Shown here in pieces: positions 1 through 5,067 of a stretch of 9,370 nucleotides of DNA. The translations under genes and the position numbers were made by a program. The first letter of the stretch is position 1. Each line of letters opens with the position of its first letter. The notes beneath the pieces are model-generated. The model saw only the letters and a list, made by a program, of their open reading frames with translations. It made no database searches and had not been told where the DNA came from. Source of the DNA: Euzebyaceae bacterium (GTDB taxonomy: Bacteria > Actinomycetota > Nitriliruptoria > Euzebyales > Egibacteraceae); contig JACCXR010000548.1 of NCBI GenBank assembly GCA_013696915.1, forward strand, positions 1 to 9,370, read 5' to 3'.

Positions 1-162
1 CGGTTGGACGCAGCGGTGGCCCCGCGGGTTTCCGCCGATGTCGCCGCTACCCTCCGCGGCGGCGGCGCCGGCCGGGTGGCCTCCGGGTCGCGGGGCGGCG
101 GCGGCTTGGCTGGCGGCGCCGGCGCCCCGTCCACCGCCACTCCGAAGGGTGGGCGCCAATAA
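1..162 (+). CDS. 3' end of an unidentified gene with a Gly/Ala-rich C-terminal tail (partial)
   Basis: Reading from base 1 in frame 1, 53 codons stay open to a TAA at 160-162. Almost all codons end in G or C, as in the real genes of this window, so this looks like the end of a gene that begins before the window. The visible peptide starts RLDAAVAPRVSADVAATL and then turns into a low-complexity tail rich in Gly, Ala, Ser and Thr that ends in PKGGRQ. No domain is recognisable. A strong inverted repeat (144-178) covers the stop codon, which fits the end of a transcription unit. Caution: in DNA this GC-rich, chance open frames are common, other frames are also partly open here, and the low-complexity tail gives no homology support. 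It could be non-coding. Confidence 0.4.
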   Translation, partial: RLDAAVAPRVSADVAATLRGGGAGRVASGSRGGGGLAGGAGAPSTATPKGGRQ

Positions 163-178
163 GCTGCGTCTACCCTTC
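144..178 (+). terminator. Strong inverted repeat, probable terminator or leader hairpin
   Basis: GAAGGGTGGGCGC (144-156) pairs with GCGTCTACCCTTC (166-178). This makes a 13-bp stem, two pairs of it G-U, around a 9-base loop (157-165). The TAA that ends the upstream open frame sits in the loop. No T-tract follows, only AAAGG, so it is not a classical intrinsic terminator. U-tract-poor hairpins are common at gene ends in high-GC actinobacteria. It separates the upstream frame from the dehydrogenase promoter region. A role as a 5' leader structure would need a promoter upstream of 144, and none is evident. Confidence 0.55.
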
Positions 179-223
179 AAAGGTCGCCTAGTGGAGCAGC
201 TGATCGACCGCTGTACTCGTTAC

Positions 224-237
224 TGGAAAGGATTCGA
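224..237 (+). promoter_or_regulatory. LacI-type operator-like site before the E1 operon
   Basis: TGGAAAGGATTCGA is an imperfect palindrome with arms GAA/TTC. Its core GAAAGGATTC matches 8 of 10 bases of the perfect palindrome GAAACGTTTC found in front of the transporter operon (6580-6589). It overlaps the proposed -35 element, a position from which a bound repressor would block RNA polymerase. The likely regulator is the LacI-family protein encoded at 2760-3803. This rests on pattern matching by eye, and the central CG typical of these sites is GG here. Confidence 0.35.
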
Positions 238-262
238 CTCGTACTGCCCGCTCCGCTAGCAT
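233..262 (+). promoter_or_regulatory. Possible promoter of the E1 beta/alpha operon
   Basis: TAGCAT at 257-262 fits the actinobacterial -10 pattern TANNNT. TTCGAC at 233-238 is a weak -35 candidate 18 bases upstream. Transcription would begin near 268-270 and give a leader of about 35-40 bases before the ATG at 306, with room for the ribosome binding site. The -35 match is poor, so an activator or another sigma factor remains possible. Confidence 0.35.
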
Positions 263-305
263 CGCCGCGACCGAGCGGTTGACAGGACAGGGAGGATTTC
301 CCCGG

Positions 306-1322
306 ATGGCGAAGCTCCGGATGCGGCAGGCGATCGTGGCCGCGCTTGCCGACGAGATGGAGCGGGACGGTTCCGTCATCGTGTTCGGTGAGGACGTCGC
401 CGCCGCGGGCGGGCCGTTCAAGACCTCCGAGGGGCTCCTCGAACGCTTCGGCCGGGCGCGGGTGCGCGACACGCCGATCTCGGAGACCGGCTTCCTCGGG
501 GCGGGCCTGGGGGCGGCGGTCACCGGGCTGCGGCCGGTCGTCGAGATCATGTTCATCGAGTTCCTCGGCGTCGCGCTCGACATGCTGTCCACGGAGGCGG
601 CGAAGTTCCGCTACCTGTCGGGCGGGAAGCTTTCGGTGCCCCTGGTCGTGCGCGCGTCGGCCGGGTCCGGCCTCGGTTTCGGCGCCCAGCACTCGCAGAC
701 ACTCGAAACCTGGCTCTACGCGACCCCGGGGCTGAAGCTCGCGGTGGCGTCCGGCCCGCGGACCGCGTACGGCCTCCTGCGCGCTGCCGTCCAGGATGAC
801 AACCCGGTCGTCGTTCTCGAGCCGCGGCCGCTCTACGGCGAGCGGGAGGAGGTCGAGACCGGCGACGCCGCCGTCATCCCTCTCGGTCAGGCGAACCTCT
901 GCGCGACCGGGGACGACGTCACGATCGTCGGGCTCGGCCAGACGGTGGGGACGGCCCTCCGAGCGGCCGAGTCGGCCGGCTGGACGGCGGACGTGATCGA
1001 CCTCCAGACGCTGCTCCCCTGGGACCGGGACACCGTCTTCGCCTCCGTCGCCCGCACCGGGCGGCTGGTCGTCGTGGAGGAGAGCCCCCGGACCGGCGGG
1101 TGGGGGACCGAGATCGCGGCCGCCGTCGCCGGCGAGTGCTTCGGCGACCTCACCGCCCCGGTCACGCGCATCACCGCCCCCGACGTCCCGGTGCCCTTCC
1201 CGCCCGAACTCGAGGCGCGCTACCTGCCCGGACCAGACTACGTCCGGGCGCAGATCGACACCCTCCTCGACAGCGGTCGGCTGCCGGTGCCCTGGTGGGA
1301 GACGGAGGGACTGGGCGCATGA
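306..1322 (+). CDS. ThDP-dependent dehydrogenase E1 component, beta subunit (acetoin/2-oxoacid dehydrogenase type)
   Basis: This is a 338-residue protein of the usual length for E1 beta subunits (AcoB/PdhB/BkdB type). With the alpha subunit it forms the heterotetramer that decarboxylates a 2-oxoacid, or cleaves an acyloin such as acetoin, using thiamine diphosphate, and passes the acyl group to lipoamide. Visible family features are VFGEDV (26-31), ISETGFLGAGLGAA with the Glu (about residue 60) that activates the ThDP aminopyrimidine, FGAQHSQ with the conserved His (about 129), the LEPRPLY strand, and a C-terminal transketolase-like domain with VVVEE. I start at ATG 306 because GGAGG (291-295) lies 10 bases before it; a TTG at 279 in the same frame lies upstream of that site. 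Beta precedes alpha, the reverse of most aco, bkd and pdh operons. The ATGA overlap with the next gene shows translational coupling. Substrate unknown. Confidence 0.9.
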   Translation: MAKLRMRQAIVAALADEMERDGSVIVFGEDVAAAGGPFKTSEGLLERFGRARVRDTPISETGFLGAGLGAAVTGLRPVVEIMFIEFLGVALDMLSTEAAKFRYLSGGKLSVPLVVRASAGSGLGFGAQHSQTLETWLYATPGLKLAVASGPRTAYGLLRAAVQDDNPVVVLEPRPLYGEREEVETGDAAVIPLGQANLCATGDDVTIVGLGQTVGTALRAAESAGWTADVIDLQTLLPWDRDTVFASVARTGRLVVVEESPRTGGWGTEIAAAVAGECFGDLTAPVTRITAPDVPVPFPPELEARYLPGPDYVRAQIDTLLDSGRLPVPWWETEGLGA

Positions 1323-2320
1323 CTGCCACCGAGGCACTGCTCGACCGGCGTGGCGGGCTGCGCGACCGCGTGGCCCGGCTCGAGCGCATGCTGGAGATCC
1401 GCGCGCTGGAGGACCGCGTCCAGGCGCTGTTCTCCGAAGGGCTGGTGCACGGCACGACCCACACCGCCCAGGGCCAGGAGGCCGTGGCGGTCGGCGTCGC
1501 CGCGGCCACTCGCCCCACCGACGTCGTGACCTGCACCTACCGCGGCCACGCCGTCGCGCTGGCGCTCGGACTGACTGTGGAGGACGTGCTCGGCGAGATC
1601 ATGGGACGAACGATCGGCTCGGTCGGCGGCGTCGGGGGGTCGATGCACCTCTGCGAGCCGGACGTCGGGCTCCTCCCGACCTTCGCGATCGTCGGCGCCG
1701 GCATCCCCGTCGCGGTGGGCGCGGGGTTGAGCGCGCAGCTGCGCGGCGGCGACGACATCGCGGTGGCGGTGTTCGGCGACGGCGCGACGAACATCGGCGC
1801 GTTCCACGAGGGGTTGAACCTCGCCGCGATCTGGCAGCTGCCCGTGCTCTTCGTCTGCGAGCACAACGTCTACGGCGAGTACAGCCGCTTCGACCTCACC
1901 ACACCGGTCGCCGACGTCTCGGTCCGCGGCGCGTCCTACGCCATCCCGTCCGCGACCGTAGACGGTCAGGACGTCGACGTCGTGGTCGCAGCGGTCGAGG
2001 AGGCGGTCACGGCGATCCGCGCCGGCGGCGGGCCGCGGTTCCTGGAGTTCAAGACCTACCGGTACGCCGGGCACTCCCGCTCCGACACGGCGCCGTACCG
2101 TCCGGAGGGCGAGATGGAGCTCTGGCGGGAGCGCGACCCCATCGACCGCTTCACTGAACGGCTGCTCTCCGAGGACGCGCTCGACGCCGCCGCCGCGGAC
2201 GCCATGGCCGCGCGCGTCGCCGCTCGCGTCGACGAGGCGGTCGAGACCGTCAAGGCCAGCCCGGTTCCCGATGCCGAGGCGATGTTCCGCCACGTGTACG
2301 CCCCCAACCGCTCGCGCTGA
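1319..2320 (+). CDS. ThDP-dependent dehydrogenase E1 component, alpha subunit (acetoin/2-oxoacid dehydrogenase type)
   Basis: This 333-residue protein is the usual size for AcoA/PdhA/BkdA subunits and binds the ThDP diphosphate and Mg2+. The cofactor motif is intact: GDGATN at 153-158, then EHNVY at 181-185. Asn183 is 29 residues after Asp154 and Tyr185 is two further on, the spacing of human PDH E1 alpha (Asp196, Asn225, Tyr227). GGVGGSMH (103-110), RGHA with His77, and YRYAGHSRSD with His252 match the conserved active-site segments. THTAQGQEA and TYRGHAVALALG look more like acetoin dehydrogenase than like pyruvate dehydrogenase. The start codon overlaps the stop of the beta gene (ATGA), so the two are co-translated. 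No E2 or E3 gene is adjacent; the only related partner is the lipoyl protein at 2504. Family assignment is firm. Substrate (acetoin, a branched-chain oxoacid or a sugar-derived keto compound) is open. Confidence 0.9.
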   Translation: MTATEALLDRRGGLRDRVARLERMLEIRALEDRVQALFSEGLVHGTTHTAQGQEAVAVGVAAATRPTDVVTCTYRGHAVALALGLTVEDVLGEIMGRTIGSVGGVGGSMHLCEPDVGLLPTFAIVGAGIPVAVGAGLSAQLRGGDDIAVAVFGDGATNIGAFHEGLNLAAIWQLPVLFVCEHNVYGEYSRFDLTTPVADVSVRGASYAIPSATVDGQDVDVVVAAVEEAVTAIRAGGGPRFLEFKTYRYAGHSRSDTAPYRPEGEMELWRERDPIDRFTERLLSEDALDAAAADAMAARVAARVDEAVETVKASPVPDAEAMFRHVYAPNRSR

Positions 2321-2503
2321 CGGTCGAAGGTGCTCACCGTGATCTCGACAGCCGATGCCTCCCCCAGGAGCAGACCCATGCCACGACCTGGCTGCCCGGC
2401 CTGATCGCGAGATGACGGGGCCGCGTCACCTGCTGCGTGCACCACCCCCATGTGTCCCGTCAACGCCGCACCGGGCCAGCGGCCCATCGAAGGAGCGGAT
2501 TCC
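2321..2503 (+). other. 183-base gap between E1 alpha and the lipoyl protein; no gene seen
   Basis: I find no convincing coding frame here on either strand. The stretch contains no TA dinucleotide by my reading, so it cannot hold a TANNNT -10 box, and the lipoyl gene is probably transcribed from the E1 promoter. A small hairpin, GGGCC-AGC-GGCCC (2473-2485), lies just before the ribosome binding site and might affect translation. The gap is long for an operon whose first two genes overlap, so it may be the remnant of a lost segment, but I see no recognisable protein fragment. Confidence 0.4.
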
Positions 2504-2740
2504 GTGCGCCACGTCGTCAACCTGCCGAAGCTGGGTGACACCGCCGACGACGTCGTCGTCCTCGAGTGGCTGGTCACCGAAGGCGACGTTGTCGCCGAGG
2601 GGGATGCGCTCCTCTCGGTGGAGACGAACAAGATCGACGCCGAGGTACCATCGCCCGTGAGCGGGACGCTCGTCGAGCGACTCGTGACGGTCGACGACGA
2701 AGTGGCCACGGGCGCCGCGATCGCCGTCGTGGAGACGTGA
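2504..2740 (+). CDS. Free-standing single lipoyl-domain protein (E2-like carrier)
   Basis: A 78-residue protein that is almost exactly one biotinyl/lipoyl attachment domain. NLPKLGDT opens the fold, EGD (26-28) and EGD (32-34) sit in the usual turns, and ETNKIDAEVPSP places the modified lysine (Lys43) at the tip of the hairpin. ETNKID followed by VPSP resembles 2-oxoacid dehydrogenase E2 lipoyl domains more than biotin carriers, which have the MKM motif. The start is GTG 2504, with AAGGAG (2490-2495) 8 bases upstream. An ATG at 2450 would add 18 residues that do not belong to the fold. What is missing is striking: no peripheral subunit-binding domain, no linker and no catalytic acyltransferase domain. 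It presumably accepts the acyl group from the adjacent E1, but the next acceptor is unknown. It could also work with an E2 core and E3 encoded elsewhere. Confidence 0.85.
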   Translation: MRHVVNLPKLGDTADDVVVLEWLVTEGDVVAEGDALLSVETNKIDAEVPSPVSGTLVERLVTVDDEVATGAAIAVVET

Positions 2741-2747
2741 GCGCATC

Positions 2748-2760
2748 TATCTTACGCCCA
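2748..2760 (+). promoter_or_regulatory. -10 box of a probable leaderless promoter for the LacI-type gene
   Basis: TATCTT (2748-2753) matches TANNNT. Transcription starting 7 bases downstream would begin at A2760, the first base of the ATG. No Shine-Dalgarno sequence precedes this ATG, which fits leaderless translation, common in actinobacteria. No clear -35 is visible. Confidence 0.5.
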
Positions 2761-3803
2761 TGACGAGCCAGCCGATGCCGCGCCAGCCGACGATGCAGGA
2801 CGTGGCGGCGCAGGCCGGAGTGGCACTGTCGTCGGTGTCGCGCGCGCTCAGCGGACATCCGGACGTCAGCCCGGCGATGCGCAAACGCGTCGAGGACGCG
2901 GCGGCGGCCCTCGGCTACGAACCCGACCTGCTCGCGCAGAGCCTGCGGCGTGGGTCGACCCGGACGGTGGGCTTCGTCGTCCGGGACATCTCCAACCCGC
3001 TGTTCGCAGACATCGCAAAGGCCGCCGAGCAGACGCTGCGCCACGCCGGCTACTCGATGCTGCTGACCAACTCCGACGGCAGCACCGACATCGAGGCCGA
3101 GAACGTCAACCTCCTTCGCCGGCGACGGGTCGACGGGCTGATCCTCTCGTCGGTCTCGGAGACTGAGCAGCGCACCCTGGAGGTGCTGCGCTCCACCCGG
3201 ATCCCAATCGTGCTGCTCGACCGGGAGACGCAGAGCGTCGCCGCGAGCGCGGTCATCAGCGACCACTACCACGGCATCCGGGCGGCGGTGTCGGAGCTGC
3301 TGACCCTGGGGCACCGCGATATCGCCATGGTCAGCGGCCCCCGCGAGATCCGACCCACCCGCGAGCGGCTCCGGGGGCTCGTCGACGCGCACCGCGCCGC
3401 CGGCGTGCCGCTGCGCGACGACCTCCTCCGACTCGGCTCCTTCGCCGAGGACTTCGCCGGCCGCCACACCAAGGATCTGCTGGCACTGGCCCGCCCGCCG
3501 ACGGCGATCCTTGCCGGCGGCATCCAGAGCGCCGTCGGGGTGCTCACCACCCTGGCGGAGCGCGGCATCCGCCCCGGCGAGGACATCGGCTTCGTGGGCG
3601 TGGACGACCTCCCGCTGCTGCGCCTGTTCAACCCCCCGATCAGCGTGGTCACCCGCGACTCGAGCCGGATCGGGCAGTTCGCAGCGCAGCTGTTCCTCGA
3701 CATGGTCGCCGGGGCGCCACCCCGCGTGGAGGTCGTGTCCACCGAGTACGTGGCCAGGGCGTCCTCCGGCGGGCCGGTGGGCGCGGCCGCCGCGCGCACC
3801 TGA
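2760..3803 (+). CDS. LacI/GalR-family transcriptional repressor
   Basis: A 347-residue protein of normal LacI-family length. The N-terminal helix-turn-helix is TMQDVAAQAGVALSSVSRAL (about 11-30), followed by helix 3 and the hinge helix with AQSLRRG. Leu62 is the conserved residue that intercalates at the central CG of LacI-family operators. From residue 69 (TVGFVVRDISNPLFADI) a periplasmic-binding-protein-like sensor domain follows, of the kind that binds sugars or phosphosugars. DNA-contact positions equivalent to LacI Tyr17/Gln18 are Leu23/Ser24. Two other in-frame ATGs (2775, 2793) exist. I keep 2760 because of the leaderless -10 box; the start at 2793 would trim the first residues of the helix-turn-helix. 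It lies inside the sugar locus and probably represses the E1 and transporter promoters, where CG-centred palindromes occur. The effector is unknown. Confidence 0.93.
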   Translation: MTSQPMPRQPTMQDVAAQAGVALSSVSRALSGHPDVSPAMRKRVEDAAAALGYEPDLLAQSLRRGSTRTVGFVVRDISNPLFADIAKAAEQTLRHAGYSMLLTNSDGSTDIEAENVNLLRRRRVDGLILSSVSETEQRTLEVLRSTRIPIVLLDRETQSVAASAVISDHYHGIRAAVSELLTLGHRDIAMVSGPREIRPTRERLRGLVDAHRAAGVPLRDDLLRLGSFAEDFAGRHTKDLLALARPPTAILAGGIQSAVGVLTTLAERGIRPGEDIGFVGVDDLPLLRLFNPPISVVTRDSSRIGQFAAQLFLDMVAGAPPRVEVVSTEYVARASSGGPVGAAAART

Positions 3804-3831
3804 CGGCGCGCGGCTCACGCCGGGCGGACCG

Positions 3832-4656
3832 TTGACCATCACGGTCGTCCTCGGCCTGCTGTCGGCCGTCGCGAACGCCGCCGCCTCGCTGCTGAGCAAG
3901 CAGCTGACCCGCCGGTTGCCGGCGCGCCAGCTGATCGGGCCGCTGCTGGCCCTCAACGCACTGCTCGTGGCCCCGGCCGCGCCGTTCGTCGCGTGGACGT
4001 GGACGCCGCCTGTGGTGGCGCTCCACGTGGCCAGCGCGGCCCTGCTCGTCGTCACGTCGCTGGCCGTGTGGGACCTGTTCGACCACGGCGAAGCGTCCGC
4101 CGTGGTCGCCGCGATGTCAATCAGCCCGCTGCCGACCACCGTGGCGGTGGCTGCCGTGCTCCCTGGGGTGCTGCGGGCGCCGCAGGTGATCGCCGCGGTC
4201 GTGGTCGTCGGCGCGGTGCTGTACGCCCTGTCGGGCGCCTTCGCGGCGCTCAGCCGGCGGCGGACGCTCGCGACCGTCCTGGTGGTCGCGACGGGCACCG
4301 GACTGATCACCGTGCTCGGTCGGCTGCTGGCCGACCGGGGAGCCGGAGTCGTCGAGGCGTACCTCGTCCGGACCGGTCTCGCTGCGGCTGCCAGCCTGCT
4401 CCTGGTCCCACCCCGGGACGTGCCCGTGCGCGAACTGCCGAGCCTGGCGGTGCGTGCCGCCCTGGTGACCACCCATTTCCTCCTCATCCTCGTCGCCGTC
4501 CAGGAGGGGAGCCCGGCCGTGGTCCAGACCGCCGTGGCCACCGCACCGCTGCTGGTGCTCGCCGCCGAGACCGCCCGGAGCCGACGGGCACCTCCGCGCC
4601 GGCTGCTGCTGGCCGCGGTGGCCGCGAGCGCGGGCGTGGCGGTGGTTCTGCTCTGA
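3832..4656 (+). CDS. EamA/DMT-superfamily-like membrane transporter
   Basis: A very hydrophobic protein of about 274 residues with eight to ten membrane segments, typical of the drug/metabolite transporter (EamA) fold made of two repeated halves. It opens with VVLGLLSAVANAAASLLSKQ, like helix 1 of that family, and SAVVAAMSISPLPTTVAVAA resembles the family's helix 4 (segments ending in SPL and a short re-entry). The frame is open further upstream but only within the repressor gene and without plausible starts, so the first reasonable start is TTG 3832, 28 bases after the repressor stop, with only a weak GGGCGG upstream. DMT members include exporters of metabolites and the E. coli rhamnose permease RhaT, but I see no specific similarity to RhaT. 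The substrate could be the locus sugar, a by-product to be exported, or something unrelated. Confidence 0.7.
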   Translation: MTITVVLGLLSAVANAAASLLSKQLTRRLPARQLIGPLLALNALLVAPAAPFVAWTWTPPVVALHVASAALLVVTSLAVWDLFDHGEASAVVAAMSISPLPTTVAVAAVLPGVLRAPQVIAAVVVVGAVLYALSGAFAALSRRRTLATVLVVATGTGLITVLGRLLADRGAGVVEAYLVRTGLAAAASLLLVPPRDVPVRELPSLAVRAALVTTHFLLILVAVQEGSPAVVQTAVATAPLLVLAAETARSRRAPPRRLLLAAVAASAGVAVVLL

Positions 4657-4673
4657 AGCGTGATGGGCAGTGG

Positions 4674-4711
4674 GAAGCGTTCTGGTAGCGATTGCAGCCA
4701 GCCGCTAGGGT
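4674..4711 (+). promoter_or_regulatory. Possible promoter and operator region before the mutarotase gene
   Basis: TAGGGT (4706-4711) fits the TANNNT -10 pattern. No good -35 is present (TTCTGG at 4680-4685 is 20 bases away). GAAGCGTTC (4674-4682) has GAA/TTC arms around GCG and matches the cluster's operator core GAAACGTTTC at 7 of 10 positions. A second, weaker CG-centred match is centred 11 bases downstream. TAGCG (4686-4690) and CGCTA (4703-4707) also form an inverted repeat. If real, the mutarotase and isomerase genes have their own regulated promoter. Read-through from upstream is equally possible. Confidence 0.3.
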
Positions 4712-4745
4712 GCGTGCCGGACCTGGCCGACGGACGGAGGCGACC

Positions 4746-5060
4746 GTGGAACGCGTGTGCTTCGAACTCGAGATCGCGCCCGGGACCGAGGCGGAGTACG
4801 ACGAGCGGCACGCCACCATCTGGCCAGAGATGAGCGCGGCGATCCGCGACGCCGGCCTGCGCAACTACTCGGGGTTCCGCCGCGGCACCAGGGTCGTCTA
4901 CTACGGCGAGTGCCACCCCGACGTGGCAACCGTCTTCGGCAGGCTCGGCGAGTCCGAGGTCAACACTCGCTGGGCGCAGTCCTTCGAGGGCGTCATCACC
5001 AGGCTGGTCGACGACGACGGCAACCTCTACCTCGCCGACGAGGTGTTCCACCAGGACTGA
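4746..5060 (+). CDS. L-rhamnose mutarotase family protein
   Basis: A 104-residue protein, the same length as E. coli RhaM. The family interconverts alpha and beta anomers of L-rhamnose, or of related deoxysugars, in the cytoplasm. It is a small dimeric alpha/beta barrel. ERHATIWPEM (20-29) matches RRHNPIWPEL of E. coli RhaM, and the catalytic His22 and Tyr18 fall at exactly the same residue numbers when translation starts at GTG 4746. GGAGG (4736-4740) lies 5 bases before that codon, which supports this start over the upstream in-frame one at 4692. NYSGF and the RW before the last helix are also conserved, though the second Trp of the E. coli RWW is Ala. Seven bases separate it from the isomerase-like gene, so the two are almost certainly co-expressed. 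The exact sugar may not be rhamnose. Confidence 0.88.
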   Translation: MERVCFELEIAPGTEAEYDERHATIWPEMSAAIRDAGLRNYSGFRRGTRVVYYGECHPDVATVFGRLGESEVNTRWAQSFEGVITRLVDDDGNLYLADEVFHQD

Positions 5061-5067
5061 GCGCGTC

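Noticed and set aside
38..259. 73-codon frame MSPLPSAAAA and onward
   Set aside because: Its Pro/Ala-rich residues come from GC-rich repeats. It crosses the hairpin and the promoter region, and frame 1 reads better as the end of an upstream gene.
279..284. TTGACA as a -35 element, and TTG 279 as the start of E1 beta
   Set aside because: No -10 box lies 16-19 bases downstream, where the gene itself begins. As a start, TTG 279 lies upstream of the good GGAGG that serves ATG 306.
177..1337. 386-codon open frame on the - strand
   Set aside because: It is antisense to E1 beta, which has full family motifs; this frame has none.
2450..2503. ATG 2450 as the start of the lipoyl protein
   Set aside because: The extra 18 residues are not part of the lipoyl fold, and GTG 2504 has a well-spaced AAGGAG.
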